Program-made: the position numbers and the translations under genes
Assembly (NCBI GenBank): GCA_012064415.1
Contig: SSNU01000084.1
Location: 1 to 64,000, forward strand
Origin: Gyrodactylus bullatarudis
Taxonomy: Eukaryota > Platyhelminthes > Monogenea > Gyrodactylidea > Gyrodactylidae
Reading direction: 5' to 3'
Length of the DNA: 64,000 nucleotides
The notes under the pieces: model-generated
Database searches by the model: none
Told to the model about the DNA's origin: nothing
What the model saw: the letters and a program-made list of their open reading frames with translations, nothing else
Shown: piece after piece, positions 35,601-46,889 of the stretch
Position numbering within the stretch: position 1 is the stretch's first letter
How the letters are laid out: each line of letters begins with the position of its first letter

Positions 35601-38600
35601 TTTCTAGACAAAGCTGGTTGATTCCTTTTCGGTGGAGATTTGCACCAATATTGAGATCATTTCCGATTGTGATGAAACGACGCCAAAGGTTCACACTGTC
35701 CTGACACTTTCCCTTTGTATGTGAACAACGATCAATAACTAGAACTCCTTTGAGATATCCATCTGTAATCTTGATGAAATATATGTATTGCAAAATTAGT
35801 ATATTTTTCGTTTATGAGAAATGGGATTTATTGGTACTAGGATATTAAAAAATTGAATTTATTTTTTGAAAATAGACATTCCAAATTGAAATCAACCAAG
35901 TTCTTGAAGGAAAATAAAGTTTTATCTTCTAAGATATACTAATAAGTAGATTTACGAATATGTTTTTAAAGATTAGAAGAAGTGACAATGTAACAGCTAA
36001 ATACGAAGTTAGATAAATAAAGAGTTGAAAACTCACATCATAATTGATAAAAAAATCAATTTTGTGCCATTTATTGTCAGTTAGGGAATTTTTGAAAGGA
36101 CCAATAGAATAGGTCTCTTTTCCTATTTCCAAAGTAACTTGAAGTCCATTCCCAGTGATGACGAATCTTATGTTAGCCTTTTCACCGGAGTTCTGAAAAA
36201 TGGAAATTTATTTTTTGAAATATGATTAAGAAAAACAAATTTTGTGGTCAAATTTTTTTCATGAGTTTTATCATGTACTTACAACTAAGAACCTTAAAAT
36301 ATTTTGTCAAAATTGAAAAATTAGCGAAAAACGCAATGCAATTTATTTTAATTTCCGACCCATTTACAAACTACTTAATTAAAAGAATTTGTATAAGTTT
36401 ATTAGGGAAAGAATGTAAAGTTTATTCTTTTATCCATTGATGGCTTGCATAATTTGAGAGTTTTTTAACTCAGTTTTTTGGCAAATCAATAGAACAATGC
36501 AGTAATTTATCTAAATTAAAAGAGACTAAAGGGATTTTAACATCGTTGCAATGAAAATGAATCCCTTCCGGTGATTTGGTTGGCAAGAACCATGTCTAAG
36601 AGTACCTTGTGTCTTCTCTTATCGTTCTTCAAGGTTTGATAATAATAGATCAAAGATTAATGAATCATAATTTTGAACCAAGTACTTCTTCAGGGAGCTG
36701 TTCGGCATAGATTGACTATATACAAGCCAGAAGAAGAACATAGTCAAGTAGCAAGCGGTCACAGTCATTACTAGATTTATTTTTTTCCCGATTCTGATTG
36801 GCTCATTTTGATGTTCCAAAAAAATGATTCCACTAAAACGTTCGGCTTCTTTACTTATATTGAAAAACTGTCGAGAAAATGTACATTGTACACTATTTTT
36901 GAGAAACTCATTTGATAATTACACCTATTATTATTCTTATTTTGGGAACTTGCTCACTAATTTAGTCAACATCCACTAATTTCGTAAAATGACTGTAATA
37001 TGCCATCCAAAGTGATTTGACGAATCAAAGATTAACTTGCTGAGAGATGATCAATGAAAACCCCAAAGAATCGTATAAAATCAACCATGTCAAAGTTTAT
37101 ATGGCTCACCTTAGTGAAAAGTGCGCACTTTTTGAAGGAGAATCCCTCAGTCCTACCTTACAATCATACTCGAAATATGAAGAGATGTAAAGAATAACCT
37201 CATGCCAAAAACAAACAGTCCCCAGGTGAACACAGTACACATTTGAAAAACAACTATCGTTCAAGTGCAAGAAGAAATTTTTCAAAAGTTAATACACCTT
37301 TCTGAATTGCCGACAATAAAAAAAATATAAGTGAACAAGAGACTATTTCCACTAACAGCAGTAGTATAGTAAGAATACTAAACATTTGTACGTACACACT
37401 GTATTTCCGTTTATAAAACGGCACTCAAGACGAACCCTTGCATAAGGGCAGTTAAATTTCTTTATCTTAGACACTAGTATTTTAGATTATTGTACATTTG
37501 AACATCTGCTTAGTAGTGGTACATTGAACTATAAAATTTGTATCCAATTTAATACACTTTCAACTTTTGATATAAATTCACCTTAATAACAGGTATAAAA
37601 CTAATGTTATCCTTAACATTTGAATAAAAAAATTCTGAAAATTAATTATTTTTAAGATATATTAAAAATCATTCTTCAGATTTCCATTTGACACCAAATT
37701 CCACATTTTATCAACTCATTGTAAACATATTTAGATTATAAATATTTTTCATCTGAACTCTTGAACTAAAGTTGGGAATCTATTTACAAAACCATCAATT
37801 TTTTCAAATTGAATTCATGATAAATATTTGTGGGAATCCAGATCATTTTTCCTACTTTAATCAATTCAAGTTATGAAAACCTTATTAAAAAATTCACATT
37901 TTTCTGAACTTTGAGTGAAAACTTTTTATTGATTTGATAGTGGGAGGGCAGTCGTAGGAAATTTCTCAACCTCATATCAATTAGCTTTAAGTTAAGTTTT
38001 ATTCATGAATAAAATGAGCTTATCAGCTACAGGTAACTTTTTGAGTTGTTCCCTCTTATAATTATGAATACATTAATTGCTCAAACTCACTTAATTTCCC
38101 GCGTTAAGAGATGGAATCTAAAGTTGGTTGATATGAAGTTGGGAATCTATGATTTTTTCATCAAGAATTCGAATATGTTAAAGTTTTTTTAGAATTCTAC
38201 TCATGTTGCTCACTTTTACGATTTCGAAAAAAATTTTTATGAGAAAAGTGGTCATTTTTCAAATTTCGATTTGGCACATCCCATTTTTTCGAAGTTTGAG
38301 CTGAAAATTTTAATTGATTTCAAAGTGAGAGAGTTATCAAAAGGAGAGTTATTTTCAGGATCACAAAAAGATAAGAAAGGCGAATATTACCTAAAAAATT
38401 TCGAAAGATACACCATTTTCGAGGGATTTTTAATTATTGAAATTTCATTGATTTTCAAGTAGTGAAATTGATCAAAAAATCGAAATTCAGCTCTCAAACA
38501 ATAATGAAGTTATTCATCAGATCAAACTCAGTTGAATTGATTTTCTTATCTAATCCTGATCTTGAAAAAACTCTTTTGATCACCCTCCAACTTTCAAATC

Positions 38601-41600
38601 GATAAAAATTTTTGGTTCAAAGTTCGAAAAAATGGGATTTTGGATTTTCGAAATTTGAAAAATGACCATATTTCTCAGGAAAATAATTTTTTTATAGAAT
38701 TTTTCTCAAAGCGTAAAATTGTGCAACATGAGTAGGATTCCAAAAAATCTTTTAAATATTCGAATTTTTGATGAAAAACCCAGTTTTTCGTAAAAATCAT
38801 AGATTCCCAATTTCATATCAATTAACTTTAATTTTAGCCATTATTTCCCATCAATATTTTTCAACTTGATTCGTTTGAAAGTTGTACAGTAACAATCTTA
38901 TTTGTTTCGGTATCAGTAAATTTTCTCTGAGACATTAAACGCCAAAAATGCATAGATTCACTTTTTAGAGGTCAAAGATGCAAATAATTAAGATTCTTTG
39001 TAAGCTACTATGCAAATTACTATCGGAAAGACTAAGATTTCTAAATGGAAATTGATTCTGTATTACTGATGTGATAAGTCTGTATAAGAGTATATACTAT
39101 ATAGCTACTAATATTTAATTACTATCTTGGATACAAGAGACACAATTCATATGTATTTTATAAAAATTATTATTATAGAATTGAGTTCTAAATTAATAAA
39201 AAGCCTGTAATTCGGAATTCTCTATATTAATGAATATAAAGCTAGTTAATATGAAGATGGGAATTTAAGATTTAAAAAAATTTCTTCATTATTTCATCAA
39301 GAAATCGAATCTGATCAAGAATTTAGAATCATTACTCACTCACTTTTACGATATGAAGAAAGATTCAATTTTTCAAGAAAATTATGGCATATTTAAAATC
39401 TCGAGTTATCAGTGATTGTATGAATTTATCTGTGGAAAAAGAAAAAAATAATAAGGACCCCTTTACTCTCGGTCCCAGATTCAAACCCTCCCACACCGGG
39501 CGCATTAAACACTCTTTCTCTGTTCTCTTATTTGTACAATCATTAATCCTTATAATTCTGTATATAAATAAAAATGTTCAATTTCTAAAAATAAAGATTA
39601 TAAAAATTTTAAAGATTTTTCTGATAGTCAGAATTATTAGAGTTATAACTCTGAGAATATAATTCATCACTTATCTTTTAAGAAATACTACACCCTTCTC
39701 TTCTTTTTCTACAGATAGACCCATACAAGCCAGAAGACAACATACAGGTCAAATAGAAAGCCAAAAACTCCCTAAAGAACTACTTGGTTCAAAATTATAA
39801 AATTTTTAACATGAAGCATAGTGAGACTTTGTTTTTTTATCAAATTAACAAAGTATTTTTGCATATTAAAAATTACAAATGAGTCTGATAAAAATTATAC
39901 AGGGAAATATTATCCAGCATAAGAAAAAAACAGTCTTAAACACGTGAGAAGGATAATAATTAATGATAAACTTATTCTTTGCTTGTCGGGATAAAAAAAT
40001 TAGGAAATTTACTCCTGATTGTTTGGTTTTTTAATAGAACTTTTTATTGAATGCATGGTGAACCATGTTTACTGAACAGAATTTGGATTTTCTAGTCGGG
40101 TTAAAATTTAATTCAGTTCGTTGAGGTGGGAATCAAGATAACTAGCAACAAGTAAGGATATAATTCGGTTGAAAGACCACATTAAGAAGAGAGAAGTTTC
40201 TTACCATATTCTCAAAATGGTGATAAAGCCATTTTTACAGCTCTAATAGGGATAATTTTCAAAGTTAAAAGTGATAAGATGATTTATTCAAACCAAATTA
40301 TGTATTGCTTCTCTTATAAAATGTCAGGTGAATCGGGTTTTTATCAGCAAAATATTTTTGGATAAGAGATTGCTAAAATCAGTGTTTATGATTTTGTTAA
40401 TAAAATACAATTCCATCTACCTATCTTTGTTGGATCGATGCAAATAAAGCTATTATCCTGTGAGAAATTCACCAAAAATATTCAGTCAAAATAATTCAAA
40501 TCAAGGTTGGGAAAGGAAAAGTTTTATCATTTATAAGTATTAAGTTTCCTTCAATTATTTTATCAGAGTTATTACACTCTAATCTTTCTAATTATAATAA
40601 CAATCACTATAAATTTTAATAGTAATTCTTATTTTTTTAAATTCTACACCTTTATCTACGTTTTCTTTTTCTACAGGTGCACCAATAAAAGTCAGAAGAC
40701 AACATAGTCAGGTAGCAAGCGAACAACGTTATAGTCAATTATAAAATATGCTCATGTATTTGAAAATTGCCACCTATGAGATCAACATTTTTTATTGATT
40801 TCTGATTTGCAGAAGAAGTTGCAATGTCAAAATGAACCAATGGAGGTCTCAAATAGAGCAATTTAATATTTAGTATTTATACAGGGGTAAAGTCTGAAGA
40901 GACCCGACGAATTATATAACGTTTTTGACTCAAATATATGCTTTTTATCTAACCATCTATATGAGTTTAGAATCTAACAATAATATTCTTGATGATTTCT
41001 GATTAAATTAAACACGGTTATTTGGTATGAAAATTAGTCATGGGAGTTCAAAATTCTCATCATTGTAAAAAATCAGACCATTTTAATTTTTCAATTATCA
41101 TGAATGAATCTTATCTTTGTAATTTATTTTATATTAAAGGTTTGAAATTATAACGAATAAAGTCTTACCTCTTTTGACGACAAAGTAAGAAGTTGGCCAG
41201 AGCTCTCGAAATCAGCTGAGACAAATGAAAACTGCATGTGAAACTTTTGTACACCCCTGAGGACATCATCTATATTGAACATGTTTTCATCAATTTGATC
41301 AAGTAAGCGAACCTCAATCATATCATTTGCATTATCCAAGTTCACCCTGAGGGTTTCGCAGAGTGAACCACGCTGTTTATCGTTAAAAGTACAATTGCAT
41401 CTGAAATAAATTATCATATCTGATCAATCATTGATAAAAAATATAAATATATTAGTTATGAAAATATTATTTCTTTTCTGATACGAAAATATTTGATTGA
41501 CAGTTACTCTTTGGGTGCTTTTTAATGTGCGACTTTCAATGAAAAAGTTGAATTTATCAATCTTGGGTCATTTTCCTTAGATGATGGAGATTTCAGGTGA

Positions 41601-44600
41601 TTCAATACTGACGAATTTCGATGGTCAAATTAAAATTATTCTTGATGTGTTCAAAAGAATTATTCCTATAACCTTCAACTATCCGGCGAAATATAACGTT
41701 TATCACTATAATATACGCTTGTTTTCTCTAAACCTTCCTCATGAGTTTAGATCCTAACGAAAATAAAAGTTAAAAGATTCATTCAAGATTATAATTTACA
41801 AATAATGAAAGAAATAGTAAAAGATGAATAAAATTAGAATAATATGTAAGCTGAAAAAACACCAAAACTCTCCAATAAATAGCAACAGTGGAGAGAAAAG
41901 TGAAAAAGCTCACATAGGCCAGGGGAGTTGAAGGTTATAAGAATAGTTTTTTTGAACACAGATTGGGTTTGTATTGATTAATAAAGAATTTCTCTTTGAC
42001 CCATACATCTATGCTGTCATCTCCAGGGTTTTTGTGCAGAATGGAAAAATTCGAAATGTCATTACTAAAACCGTCGCCTTTGAAGTTGAGTCTCATGAAA
42101 ATCTTTGTTTTCTCAATTTCATCTGTATTTACATCTTCATCCCTATTATCTGAAATATTGATGAATTTGTCTACAAATTTCTTAGGATAACCATTCTCCA
42201 TCAGGCACAACTTTGAATTCTCTATTTCATTAGGCTATTCCTCCGGACTAGCTATTCTTCTTATCCTTTTCCCTAGACCAATCACTAAGCCAACTTTATG
42301 CGAAATCAACTATTTTGGCGTATGTAGGCTTTTTCACTTTTCTCTCCACTGTTGCTATTTATTTAAGAGTTTCGTTGTTTTTCTAGCTTACATTCATTCT
42401 ATTTTATTCAAATTTTACTATTTCTTTCAAAATTTTTAAATTATTCATTCATTTTTCAAACTTTTATAATCATCAAAGAGACTCTACTGATAAATTATCA
42501 GTGATAATCCTTTGATAATTGTGCATTTGGTGTTAATATATCCTTTTTTCTAATTTCCAAATTCTTTTTTCTTGTTTAAATTTTAAAAAATCAGTCTGGC
42601 AAATAAGACGTTCCTGTGGGATATATTACCTAAGCACCTAGAACGAAATAATTCTAGCATACAATTGAAGGTTGTATTCAAAACAACAAGTTTGATCAAA
42701 TTTCAACTTAAAGATAGGCTAGAACTAAAAGAACAATCAAATCTCATTTACTGCTTCGAAGCTACTTGTGGTGCTAAATACATTGGACGGACCAAAAGAA
42801 GACTTGCGATTAGAATACACGAGCATCTCAATAAGAATAGTTCTTCAATCAAAAAACATTTGGATAGATGTGGTTGTGAGGCAAAATTTTTTTCAAAATT
42901 TTATTTAAATGCCCAAACGACAATCTAACAGAAATTAAAATAAGAGAAAAGTTCTTCATAATGGGAGAGGACCCTAACCTATGTATCCAAAAGAACCATC
43001 TTCATGACTTGCAGTTACCTTGGCCCAATTGATTTTTAATTTTTCTTCTCTATACTTAAACAAATCAAGAATGGAGAAGTTTTTTGGTTTTTCATCAATT
43101 GGAAGTTTTGTAAATGGATTTTACTATTTTTCATTAACTATTTATTCATTAAAAAACTTTGTAAATATTATTTAATCAAACCAGGATTAGAGATTGATAA
43201 GACCTGGCGAAATATATATTTCTCTTATAAAATTCATTTTATAAATTAACCAATTTCCTAATCGTTCTACCTATATATGAGGCTCCACAATCACATTGGA
43301 ATTTGTAAACTAATAGAGTTTTCTCCTCTGGCTTCAGTAAATCCCTATGAATCAAACTAAACAATCTGAATTTTAAATACAATTTTCAATTGTATGTTAT
43401 TATAATGTTGATTGATGAGATCATTTAGTCTTCTTCTAATGTCACTACTGAACCCATCACCTTTGAAGTTGAGCTACATAAAAATAGTTGTTTTCTCCAA
43501 TTCATCTGTTTCGACAACCTCATTTCTATCCATAGATAAATTCATGAATTTGTCAACAAATTTACCGGGATAACCATTTTCCTTCAGACTTAACTTCACG
43601 TTCTCTATTTCGTTAGACCATTCCTCAGGGATTGCTATCTTTCTTATCCTCTTACTTAAACCAATTACTAAGCTAACTTTATGAGAAATAGGACTGAAAC
43701 TGGCATAATGTAGATACTCCCCGGTGTCAGTCTTCTTCTTATAAATATTTCTTAGAATTAATCCATCTTCTCTTCTAGTCAATTTGACATCTATTAAACT
43801 CAAGATACCATTAGATTCTCTTTCCATAGTAAAAACTATATTCGGATGAAACGAACTCATCTTGGAGAAAAAATCATCTACTGATACGTTAGGTTTCATT
43901 AAAATAAAAGTGTCGTCAACATATCTGATGTAAACATCAGTGTAAGAATTGATTGTTTCAGACATTTTATTTAATTCTAACCAACCTAGAAAGATGTCTG
44001 CTAAAAGAGGTGAACCCATAGCTATTCCATCTTTCTGGATGAATACTTTGTTTTGAAATGATAATGGAATGTTTGTAACAGATCCTAATGAGATCAGTGA
44101 TTTCATTACTTTACATTTCAAAACCTTCATGTTCATCAATGAAAGATTTAATAACAGATAATGTCTCCTCAATACTAGGAAATAAAGAGCTTACATCTAA
44201 TGAAATCATTTCATTTAAACCAATATTTAAATCCTTAATTCTATCTACAAAAGCGAATGTATCTTTGACAACATATTTAGCATAATATGTATGAATTGGT
44301 TTTAATACATCAATTAACAACTTCGCTAAATTATGTTGTGGACATGACGACATATCCAAGATTGACCTTACTGGAAACACCTCCGGAACTACATTATCAA
44401 TCATTTTGTGTGTTTATGGATGTAAATACAACCTAGACATCCTGGTATGCTTTTTAGCTATAAAACCTTTAGTTTGATCAGAAATTATTTTCTTATCAAA
44501 TAGTCCTTTTGCTATTTTGTACATATTACGCTCCATAGATTCTATTACCTTGTAATAAGACGATCTATCCTGACCCGTATTTATGAATTTACTTTCTTCT

Positions 44601-45534
44601 GAAAGGAAATCTAACCCCTTAATCTAACATTTTAAATGGAAATAATTCAATAATTTTCTAAATTTAATCCTAATTACTTTCAGGAAACTTTTCCCAACGA
44701 TATTCTCCAAATTTCTTTTCTTCCAGTAGATTGTTTAGAACCATTTAAAAGATTATTCGTATTGAATTTTTTCATTCAATGCAGGAATTGTGGGTATTTT
44801 TTAATTTTAATTTTGAAGAAAAAAAGCCAGATTTCATATTTTCTCTTCTCCAAACGAAAAAGAAGGAATAGAAAAATATTTCAATCTGTTATTTTGTTGA
44901 ATTTCCTAGTTCACTCTAGTTTGTAATTCATAAGGAGAAATACCTGGTGGTTCTTCAATGCTAAATATCAATCATCACAAAAGGTTTTCCCAATAGGAAC
45001 TACAAAACAGTAAATAAATCGATTTGGGAAGCAAAACATCTTCATATTTAACTTTATTTGATCACTCTTTGATTGTACTTCTGTTTGCATTAATCAATCG
45101 AAAGTAATTTCGTAAAGCTGAAAGAAATAATTTAAAAAGCAAAGTTGTGCTCTCCACAATCTGAAAATAATGATCTGTTGACAATTGTTGTGAATTGTGA
45201 TTCTTCAAACAAAACAGGTTTTTTTGACGGATCGGAATTTTTGGGATCATTTATGGAAAAAATATTTACCTTGGGTTACTTTTGAAGTTAAAATGAAAAT
45301 GATATGGTTTTATTTAAGAAAGAATAAACTGATTCTTAATTGGTAAGATGAAGATTAAGCGTTTTACTCACCGAGTTGTGCCTCCATCAAAGATTCTGTT
45401 ACCTCCATTTTTACATTCTGGATAGTAATATGGTGTTAGGCCGGGTAGATGAATATTACTAGCCTTGGAATGTTTCTCCGAAGCAATTTCAATCAGTTTA
45501 AGGCAAATTATAACATTGACAACACGAAGAAAAG
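23682..45534 (-). CDS. EGF/laminin-G transmembrane protein with classical-cadherin-type tail; no cadherin repeats seen
   Basis: Exons right to left: 45534-45372, 41400-41169, 36192-36037, 35769-35581, 34727-34487, 34416-34274, 33337-33207, 32911-32534, 32477-32191, 31540-31340, 23983-23682. All joins are GT-AG and in phase, about 807 residues. The order is EGF-like (CKNGG..CNC), laminin-G 1 (NKWHKIDFF, VLVIDRC, CLENLII), EGF (CKDGVCGKFGECRNVW), laminin-G 2 (GNWHHIKI), EGF (VWGGYECRC), EGF (CLPNPCLNEGIC), one membrane helix built across a splice junction (WWAILLLLLLGLL plus LLLFLCGWLL), then a basic stop. The tail has EKYDKGN..GERDY..DYNLL, like the cadherin juxtamembrane p120-catenin site, and NYAFEGDYPNLS, like the beta-catenin-binding region. 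This matches the membrane-proximal module of invertebrate classical cadherins. The first exon here starts mid-frame with a hydrophobic FLRVVNVIICLKLIEIA stretch, so a short upstream exon with Met is missing. Confidence 0.78.
24025..25467. mobile_element. Mutator-like (MULE) element, 1.44 kb, with 9-bp TSD
   Basis: Lies in the last intron of the cadherin-like gene. It is flanked by the 9-bp direct repeat TAACCATAT (24016-24024 and 25468-25476), the usual MULE duplication length. Terminal inverted repeats begin GGGTTAATTGCGAAAAGTG and extend about 265 bp (24025-24288 against 25118-25467). The right arm is longer because a segment of about 82 bp is duplicated in tandem (about 25284-25364 and 25365-25447). 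Between the arms is a fragment of the transposase (24402-24965). The near-perfect arms and duplication suggest recent insertion. Confidence 0.92.
24402..24965 (+). pseudogene. MULE transposase, C-terminal fragment
   Basis: An open frame of 187 codons. HSFCLYHIGKNIKAKF matches the C..H-type motif after the catalytic core of MULE transposases. FDHWCNFASEKCRYGFLTSNAAES carries the family's W...RYG..TSN.AES.N block. The N-terminal DNA-binding domain and the first catalytic acidic residues are absent, so this copy cannot move on its own. It lies inside the element at 24025-25467. Confidence 0.85.
26110..26185 (+). pseudogene. PLE endonuclease C-terminal relic
   Basis: Translates to NAGDDITDVWVKEKFFIY, closely matching the corresponding part of the PLE relic at 41935-42330 (GDDSIDVWVKEKFFINQYKP). 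Only about 20 codons survive, next to the MULE at 26338. Confidence 0.65.
26722..28362 (-). mobile_element. piggyBac element, 1.64 kb, internally deleted
   Basis: Flanked by TTAA on both sides (26718-26721 and 28363-28366). Terminal inverted repeats are CCCTTTCGATGCCG on the left and the complement of CCCTTTCGGTGCCG on the right. A subterminal motif GGACATATATGTCC occurs at both ends (about 26855, 27995 and 28332). The uninterrupted target is preserved in the opposite arm of the host MULE at about 28918-28945. The coding part lacks its middle, so the copy is non-autonomous. Confidence 0.95.
26953..27980 (-). pseudogene. piggyBac transposase with central deletion and a 34-nt intron
   Basis: The N-terminal part (27980-27732, an acidic start MDSEATYKES) runs straight into the late core at 27721. 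The family block YNKSMGGVDLFDSFMSRYQP is visible, then a 34-nt GT-AG intron (27371-27404) whose removal gives RAKNWYFAIFQWVLFASIVNSWLLYK. The C terminus is the cysteine-rich domain (CSICKRK...YCITCNMFYC). The region holding the first catalytic aspartates is missing and the join at about 27730 shifts the frame after a stop. The micro-intron matches host intron size. Confidence 0.9.
28955..29461 (-). pseudogene. MULE transposase N-terminal fragment
   Basis: 168 codons. The start resembles MULE N-terminal zinc-binding modules: CYIWICTVKDCEAFVRFSQRK followed by HSC. A PQSAVNIVKSEFGIDTNYKTVWRR stretch follows, like the helical segment of MULE transposases. The catalytic core is absent. The last 40 codons run into the inverted-repeat text, so the native C terminus is lost. 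Confidence 0.65.
29743..30408. mobile_element. Tc1/mariner-like element, 666 bp, deletion derivative
   Basis: Perfect terminal inverted repeats of about 24 bp beginning TACCTTTTACAGACGAAAAT, flanked by TA on each side (29741-29742, 30409-30410). It splits the right arm of the MULE at 26338-30499. Comparison with the left arm (about 26426-26440) shows the empty site. A minus-strand remnant at 30090-30332 ends APFSYLINPIEKNWS, like the last acidic motif of Tc1/IS630-type transposases (NPIE.W). Confidence 0.88.
30509..31304. other. Cadherin-like gene intron, no further feature
   Basis: AT-rich remainder of the 7.4-kb last intron (23984-31339). It contains one TGTACACTGTACA motif at 30891-30903 (see findings). 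I see no exon or complete element. Confidence 0.4.
33914..33932. repeat. TA dinucleotide microsatellite
   Basis: About nine TA units in the intron between cadherin-like exons 33337 and 34274. Confidence 0.9.
34790..34975 (-). repeat. Dispersed repeat related to 42,600 and 50,245
   Basis: Shares the ordered text of the inverted repeat at 50,245-50,436 (TTCGTTCTAGGTGCTTAG, TATATCCTACAGGTTCGTC, ...CCCACCGTGACTAG, AAACTCTCAGAGCATT) and the flank of a PLE fragment at 42,600-42,660. The family may be a PLE-associated or small non-coding element. No protein is visible. Confidence 0.65.
34990..35400. repeat. Foldback element, about 0.4 kb
   Basis: Arms of about 100 bp (34996-35093 and 35286-35392) are near-perfect inverted copies around a spacer of about 190 bp. 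The outer end reads AAGTTGGGAATCTATGATTT and the inner part CTACTCATGTTGCCCACTTT. It lies in a cadherin-like intron. The same arm text occurs at 38,132-38,835 and 53,655. Confidence 0.92.
36619..36819 (-). other. Small open frame with one hydrophobic segment, in a cadherin-like intron
   Basis: 66 codons starting MEHQNEPIRIGKKI with a hydrophobic stretch LVMTVTACYLTMFFFWLVYS. Parts of it recur, rearranged and broken, at 39,710-39,800 and 40,673-40,745, so this is more likely a small dispersed repeat than a gene. No family recognised. Confidence 0.25.
38132..38835. repeat. Foldback element, about 0.7 kb
   Basis: Inverted arms begin TTGATATGAAGTTGGGAATC (about 38,139) and end with the complementary text near 38,820. 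Arms are diverged more than those of the 34,990 copy. The interior carries TTTTCGAGGGATTTT and TTTTCAAGTAGTGAAA, also found at 25,740-25,790 and, in reverse, about 53,970-54,040. Confidence 0.85.
40885..41000 (+). repeat. PLE 3'-end relic with decayed hammerhead core
   Basis: Shows CUGAAGA then GACCCGAC at about 40,893-40,910, followed by GAAU instead of GAAA, then a block ATGAGTTTAGAATCTAACAA that recurs downstream of the other PLE 3' ends (41,745; 60,385 reversed). The change at the A15.1 position should weaken ribozyme activity. Confidence 0.6.
41680..41770 (+). repeat. PLE 3'-end relic, half hammerhead
   Basis: CCGGCGAAATATAACGTTTA at about 41,691-41,710 preserves the stem II 3' side, GAAA and the stem III hairpin, but the CUGANGA box upstream is lost. 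It is followed by CTTCCTCATGAGTTTAGATC, the shared PLE tail. Confidence 0.6.
41935..42330 (-). pseudogene. PLE relic: linker fused to endonuclease C terminus
   Basis: Read from right to left it gives ISHKVGLVIGLGKRIRRIA, a stop, ENGYPKKFVDKFI, MRLNFKGDG, then after an internal deletion DDSIDVWVKEKFFINQYKPN. The first blocks match the PLE copy at 43474-44640 closely, and the last match GIY-YIG domain ends. Located in a cadherin-like intron. Confidence 0.8.
42661..43038 (+). pseudogene. PLE GIY-YIG endonuclease fragment
   Basis: KVVFKTTSLIKF then NLIYCFEATCGAKYIGRTKRRL, the GIY-YIG core of Penelope-like elements, with HEHL. After a frameshift near 42,925 the text continues EIKIREKFFIMGEDPNLCIQKN to a stop. 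A hammerhead-like remnant follows at about 43,190-43,235 on the same strand (UGAUAAGACCUGGCGAAAU), at the spacing expected from the 60-kb copy. Confidence 0.85.
43474..44640 (-). pseudogene. PLE reverse transcriptase, broken
   Basis: Covers most of the Penelope-type reverse transcriptase: RLYLHP-stop-THK (usual LPK.HK motif with an internal stop at about 44,415), SILDMSSCPQHNLAKLL, SLDVSSLFPSIEETL, a frameshift near 44,130, IQKDGIAMGSPL, the catalytic RYVDDTF, then ENGYPGKFVDKFM of the linker. It stops before the endonuclease. The adjacent plus-strand endonuclease at 42,661 is in opposite orientation. All changes described are inactivating. Confidence 0.9.
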
Positions 45535-46889
45535 CTAGAAAAGAAAGGTTTAATAGAGATACCTACGATAAGCATAAATTTGTTGCCAGCATGAAAATAT
45601 CTGACTTTTTGACATCGAGTTAGTTTAACTCATCATGTCACAGATTCAATAAAATTATTTTCTCTTATCTTAAAGTACAGACAACACTACGAGTATATCT
45701 TAATAAAAATTAAACCGAATGTCGAATAAAAAGAGTGAATTAAAGTTATTATTACAAAGCCATCAATGTAATAGGCTATTACCTAACTCTTAAAGTCCCA
45801 GTGGGTTATTTCTGTCATATATCTTTTTAGCAACTCATTCGAGGGTCAGAAAATACCTTGCATACCACCCATTCGATTGGAAATCTATTAATATACTGGA
45901 GAACACAAAAAAATTTCAGGTCTACCATTCATCAAACTAGACCAATATCCCAGGGTCATAGATAAAAAGTAAAGTTCTGTGGCGTTTTCTCTTGTCATAG
46001 AAAGTAAAAAGTAAAGTGACTTTTATCGAGTAATCATACCCGTAAAATTCAAAAAAGCAATCGCCTGAACTCTATCTGCTAAGGCTTTCAAGATAGCTAA
46101 TGACAAAAATTTCGATCGATAACTCTTGAATTAAAAATAATTGCGTTGAAATAACTGTATATTCCTAACCAGCGTATTCGCAAACCATAAGAAAGACAAG
46201 AGATCAAATGCGATGCATGAAAAAAATGACTGTCGATTTCATGAGTATTAGGAGTGGTTGACAGATTTTCAGGAACAAATTTTCGTTTTATCATTAGAGA
46301 AAATACGCTTTACACGATTAGAACATTTTCATTAGGTTCTTTGAAAAATGGAACCAAAACGGAGCAAATCTTGATATTTTTGAAGAATACTTTAAATGCT
46401 ACTTGTTAGCAAAATTTGAAAGGCAAAATTTAACTCTACAAAGTTTTGATTTATTTTAATAAGTGAAGTGAAATTTTTCATACCATTGTCCAATATCCAT
46501 AAAAAAGTATCCAAAAATATAGCTGCAGAACCATTTTCTAAATCGGCTATCACTTATGAGTACCAAGTTTATTCTTGTTCCAATCCATGTATTTCCTAAT
46601 CAGTATTTCGTATCGCTAAATAAAAAGTCTAATCGATATTTTCAATTTTGATTTTTTAAGCTGCTGTGAATTCTTCTCTATAATGACATTCATGAAAATA
46701 AAATTTGTAAATTATTCAATGTTCATTCAATAGTATCAATATAGAAAGTTACACAGAAATCAACTTCTATTTTTAGGGGGCATGTTGAATATGACATTAA
46801 GAGATGATAAAGTATATTTTCCCAAATACTTTTGATTAAAATATCCCTATGATAAAAATCTGTTCTTTACTTACATTTTAAGTTATTTA

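Noticed and set aside
39476..39515. tRNA-like B box (GGGTTTGAATC on the minus strand)
   Set aside because: No A box, anticodon arm or acceptor stem can be drawn around it.
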